Origin: Lingula anatina
Lineage: Eukaryota; Brachiopoda; Lingulata; Lingulida; Lingulidae
DNA length: 60,000 bases
Reading direction: 5' to 3'
NCBI RefSeq assembly: GCF_001039355.2
Contig: NW_019775069.1
Location: forward strand, 710,027 to 770,026
A program made the position numbers and the translations under genes. The notes beneath the pieces were generated by a model. It was not told the DNA's origin, did no database searches, and saw only the letters and a program-made list of their open reading frames with translations. Below are positions 58,198 through 60,000 of the stretch, in pieces (the stretch's first letter is position 1; each line of letters opens with the position of its first letter).

Positions 58198-58449
58198 GTA
58201 TCCTTTGACTTTGTTGTGAAAATGCATATTGTTTGTTGAGGTTAATTTTTGTGCCTGTTTTTTTTTTTTTTTTTTTAATCCAAAGTTAATGGTTTTAATA
58301 TATAATTTTGAAGTTTGTAGTGAGTTACATGTGCAGAATGATCTCGCAGAAGGGTTTCTTACAAAGCTTCTAAAATGACTTTTCAGTCCATTGGTCACTC
58401 ATAGTAGTGGGTTTAAGAGCAAACAGTCAAAATTAAAATTAACAAGCCC

Positions 58450-58511
58450 AAAGAAATATAAAAATAATGGAAAAAACATAAAGAAATATAAAAATAATGG
58501 AAAAAAAACAT
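58450..58511. repeat. Tandem repeat, two units of about 30 bp
   Basis: AAAGAAATATAAAAATAATG followed by an A-rich tract occurs twice in succession. Confidence 0.8.
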
Positions 58512-59133
58512 CTAAATTAAGTGGTAAAATTTCAACCAGTTTAATCAGTTTAGTGACTAAGAAAAATAGTTAATAGAAGATAAATAGAGGGCCATCCATG
58601 ATATCTCTAGGGAGGCATCTACCTTATGAAATATTTCAGGTGACTACATTATCTAAAATTGAGGGTAGATGTCTTCATTCTGCTTTTTATAGTTACTAAA
58701 AACATATATTTGATATATAAATCATCTAAAATTAAAAATTGGAGGTAAGGAGCGAGGTCACTGATCCTTATTTAAATATTTTATTACATTGTATGGCAGA
58801 TGTACTTGGAATTGAATTTGTTTTAGGTTCTTTGCCATTTCTTAATTTAGGTCAAATAAGGGGATAAAAAAAAATCTGTTTTTAGAAAAAAATCCATTAT
58901 CTTTGGAAATGACTGGTTATAGACCAGTAATTACCAGACATGTATATTATAAAGAACAGGTTATTGGTGCAATTCAACATGAATGTTATGTATATGAAGT
59001 GGTATTTATATTACATAAGGGATCTTCATTGTGGTTTACTACATCTCTCAGAATAGCACCAGGTTTGATTTATAACTTAATTGACTTTGCTGCTGTGCAT
59101 ATCAAACCTGACCCCCTTCCTTTGAAAGTTTTA

Positions 59134-59348
59134 GACAGCCTTCCTACAGATTTTTAGATCGATCTATCCCCATGGGGAGTCTCACTAGATTGCTGTCAGC
59201 TTAGCCAGCTTAAATGTCTGTCCTGCCTACTAAAAGCTGTAAGGGGTAATTAACTTTCGTGCATGCTTGGCTGACAGCAATTTAGCTTGAACCACCAGGG
59301 AGTTAGGTAGATCCAGATGGATCGATCTAAATCTGTGGGAACCCAGTC
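59134..59348. mobile_element. TTA-flanked MITE, copy C (215 bp)
   Basis: TTA at 59131-59133 and 59349-59351. Terminal inverted repeats: GACAGCCTTCCTACAGAT on the left and, inverted, GACTGGGTTCCCACAGAT on the right, followed by AGATCGATC on both sides. Interior as in copies A and B. Confidence 0.8.
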
Positions 59349-59693
59349 TTACACTCTAGTCTGTCACTGGAATGAGTACAGATAAATTTCAATTACTTCT
59401 ACCTGAGCAATATGTCATTGGTTTCTGAAAAATGAAAATAATGGTTATAAATAAATAATAATGATTTGACAAGATGAATAAATTAGTGTAATGAGACAAA
59501 GAAAAATGAATCAGACTCAAATGAACTACACTTTGCTTTGTTTTACCGTTTTGATTTAGAATTGTACCTGCTTTAGCAAGGATATGTCAACACTGCTTTA
59601 TCGTGTAATGAGTTTGTCTAACTCCTAACCTCTCATTGATATTGTATGACCATGTGCTTAAATTATATTTATACTGTAACCCCGCCAACACCT

Positions 59694-59734
<41 letters not shown>

Positions 59735-60000
59735 TGTAATGGGTGTTTGTAAAAAAGAATACAAGTTATTTATATCATTAGTGTAGTGATGTACTCTTTC
59801 TAGCATAATAAGTTGCATAATTATCCTGCTCTCTTCAATGTATTAATAATGCCATTGTTGATTGTAATACCCTCAAAATAAAAGCCCTGTTTTAACAAGC
59901 ATCACACGGATGACAGACACAATAAGCCAGCGCACTGACAAGTGAACGCGAATGCCGTTTTAGTCAATGACAAAATTGCAGATTAGATGATTTGAGTGGG

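Larger units (their letters stand above)
55885..56606. mobile_element. TTA-flanked MITE, copy B, split by a nested insertion
   Basis: Flanked by TTA at 55882-55884 and 56607-56609. The left end reads CCCCATTTCCATAGATTTTA and the right end is CTCTGGGAATACACCC. After removing the 493-bp insertion and one target copy it is about 225 bp, the size of copy A (226 bp). Intronic in the main gene. Confidence 0.8.
58198..60000. other. Intron of the kinase region, to window end
   Basis: No further kinase exon recognised. It holds a short tandem repeat (58450-58511), a MITE (59134-59348) and a (CA)n microsatellite near 59697-59727. Confidence 0.5.

Noticed and set aside
7706-58197. Trio/kalirin as identity of the main gene
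   Set aside because: That family has spectrin repeats and two DH-PH units; here there are none before the single DH-PH, and the SH3 and FnIII array fit obscurin/UNC-89 better.
58903-59157. 84-codon open frame ending in MITE copy C
   Set aside because: No recognised motif, no splice context, and it terminates inside a mobile element.
1-60000. CRISPR arrays, bacterial operons, rRNA or tRNA genes
   Set aside because: Nothing with regular spacers, Shine-Dalgarno-linked genes or recognisable RNA gene sequence was seen; the window is an intron-rich animal locus.

Overview
The window is nuclear DNA of an invertebrate animal. It is AT-rich, has many small exons with GT..AG borders, microsatellites, MITEs and a non-LTR retroelement. 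The gene families suggest a protostome, possibly a lophotrochozoan such as a mollusc or brachiopod; this is inference, since no species marker is visible. It contains assembly gaps (5553-5856, 53954-54368) and single-N joins (1434, 38238, 48709).

Left edge (1-7705): a small exon encoding a signal peptide and a PAN/apple-like cysteine domain (274-603), then the 3'-terminal exon of a smooth-muscle-type myosin light chain kinase (1652-2359). That exon has the calmodulin-binding KTGNAIRALGR segment and the telokin-type Ig domain. Its kinase exons must lie left of the window. A 3'UTR, a gap and a 549-bp MITE follow.

Main gene (7706 to beyond 58197, + strand): one very large muscle-protein gene of the obscurin/UNC-89 family. 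I traced 55 exons by splice sites and reading phase, about 3,790 codons with each duplicated block counted once. The order is Ser/Gln/Glu-rich leader, three Ig domains, two SH3 domains, RhoGEF (DH), PH, four Ig domains, a Glu-rich linker, nine FnIII domains, a run of tiny Tyr/Ser/Pro/Arg-rich exons, two Ig domains and the start of a protein kinase domain. FnIII domains are interrupted by disordered stretches, one of them carrying about ten RRxSVPDL-like repeats. The first exon and the rest of the kinase are not in view. By family knowledge such proteins sit at the sarcomere M-band and link Rho signalling and kinase domains to the thick-filament lattice.

Gene within a gene: on the minus strand, inside the 4.5-kb intron that splits the second Ig domain (12649-17154), a complete five-exon gene encodes a secreted protein of about 440 residues. 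It has a fibrinogen-like domain of the type found in contactin-associated proteins and a Cys-rich C-terminal half.

Mobile DNA: a LINE fragment lies just upstream of the Ig4 exon. A TTA-flanked MITE family has three copies (about 19.4, 55.9 and 59.1 kb), one of them split by a 493-bp TG..CA insertion with a 4-bp target duplication and a perfect 74-bp palindrome. A hAT-like MITE lies at 27.5 kb. Two tandem duplications (36.3-40.2 kb and 47.2-50.2 kb) each meet at a single N and are most likely haplotype duplications made by the assembler; the first would break the gene if taken literally.
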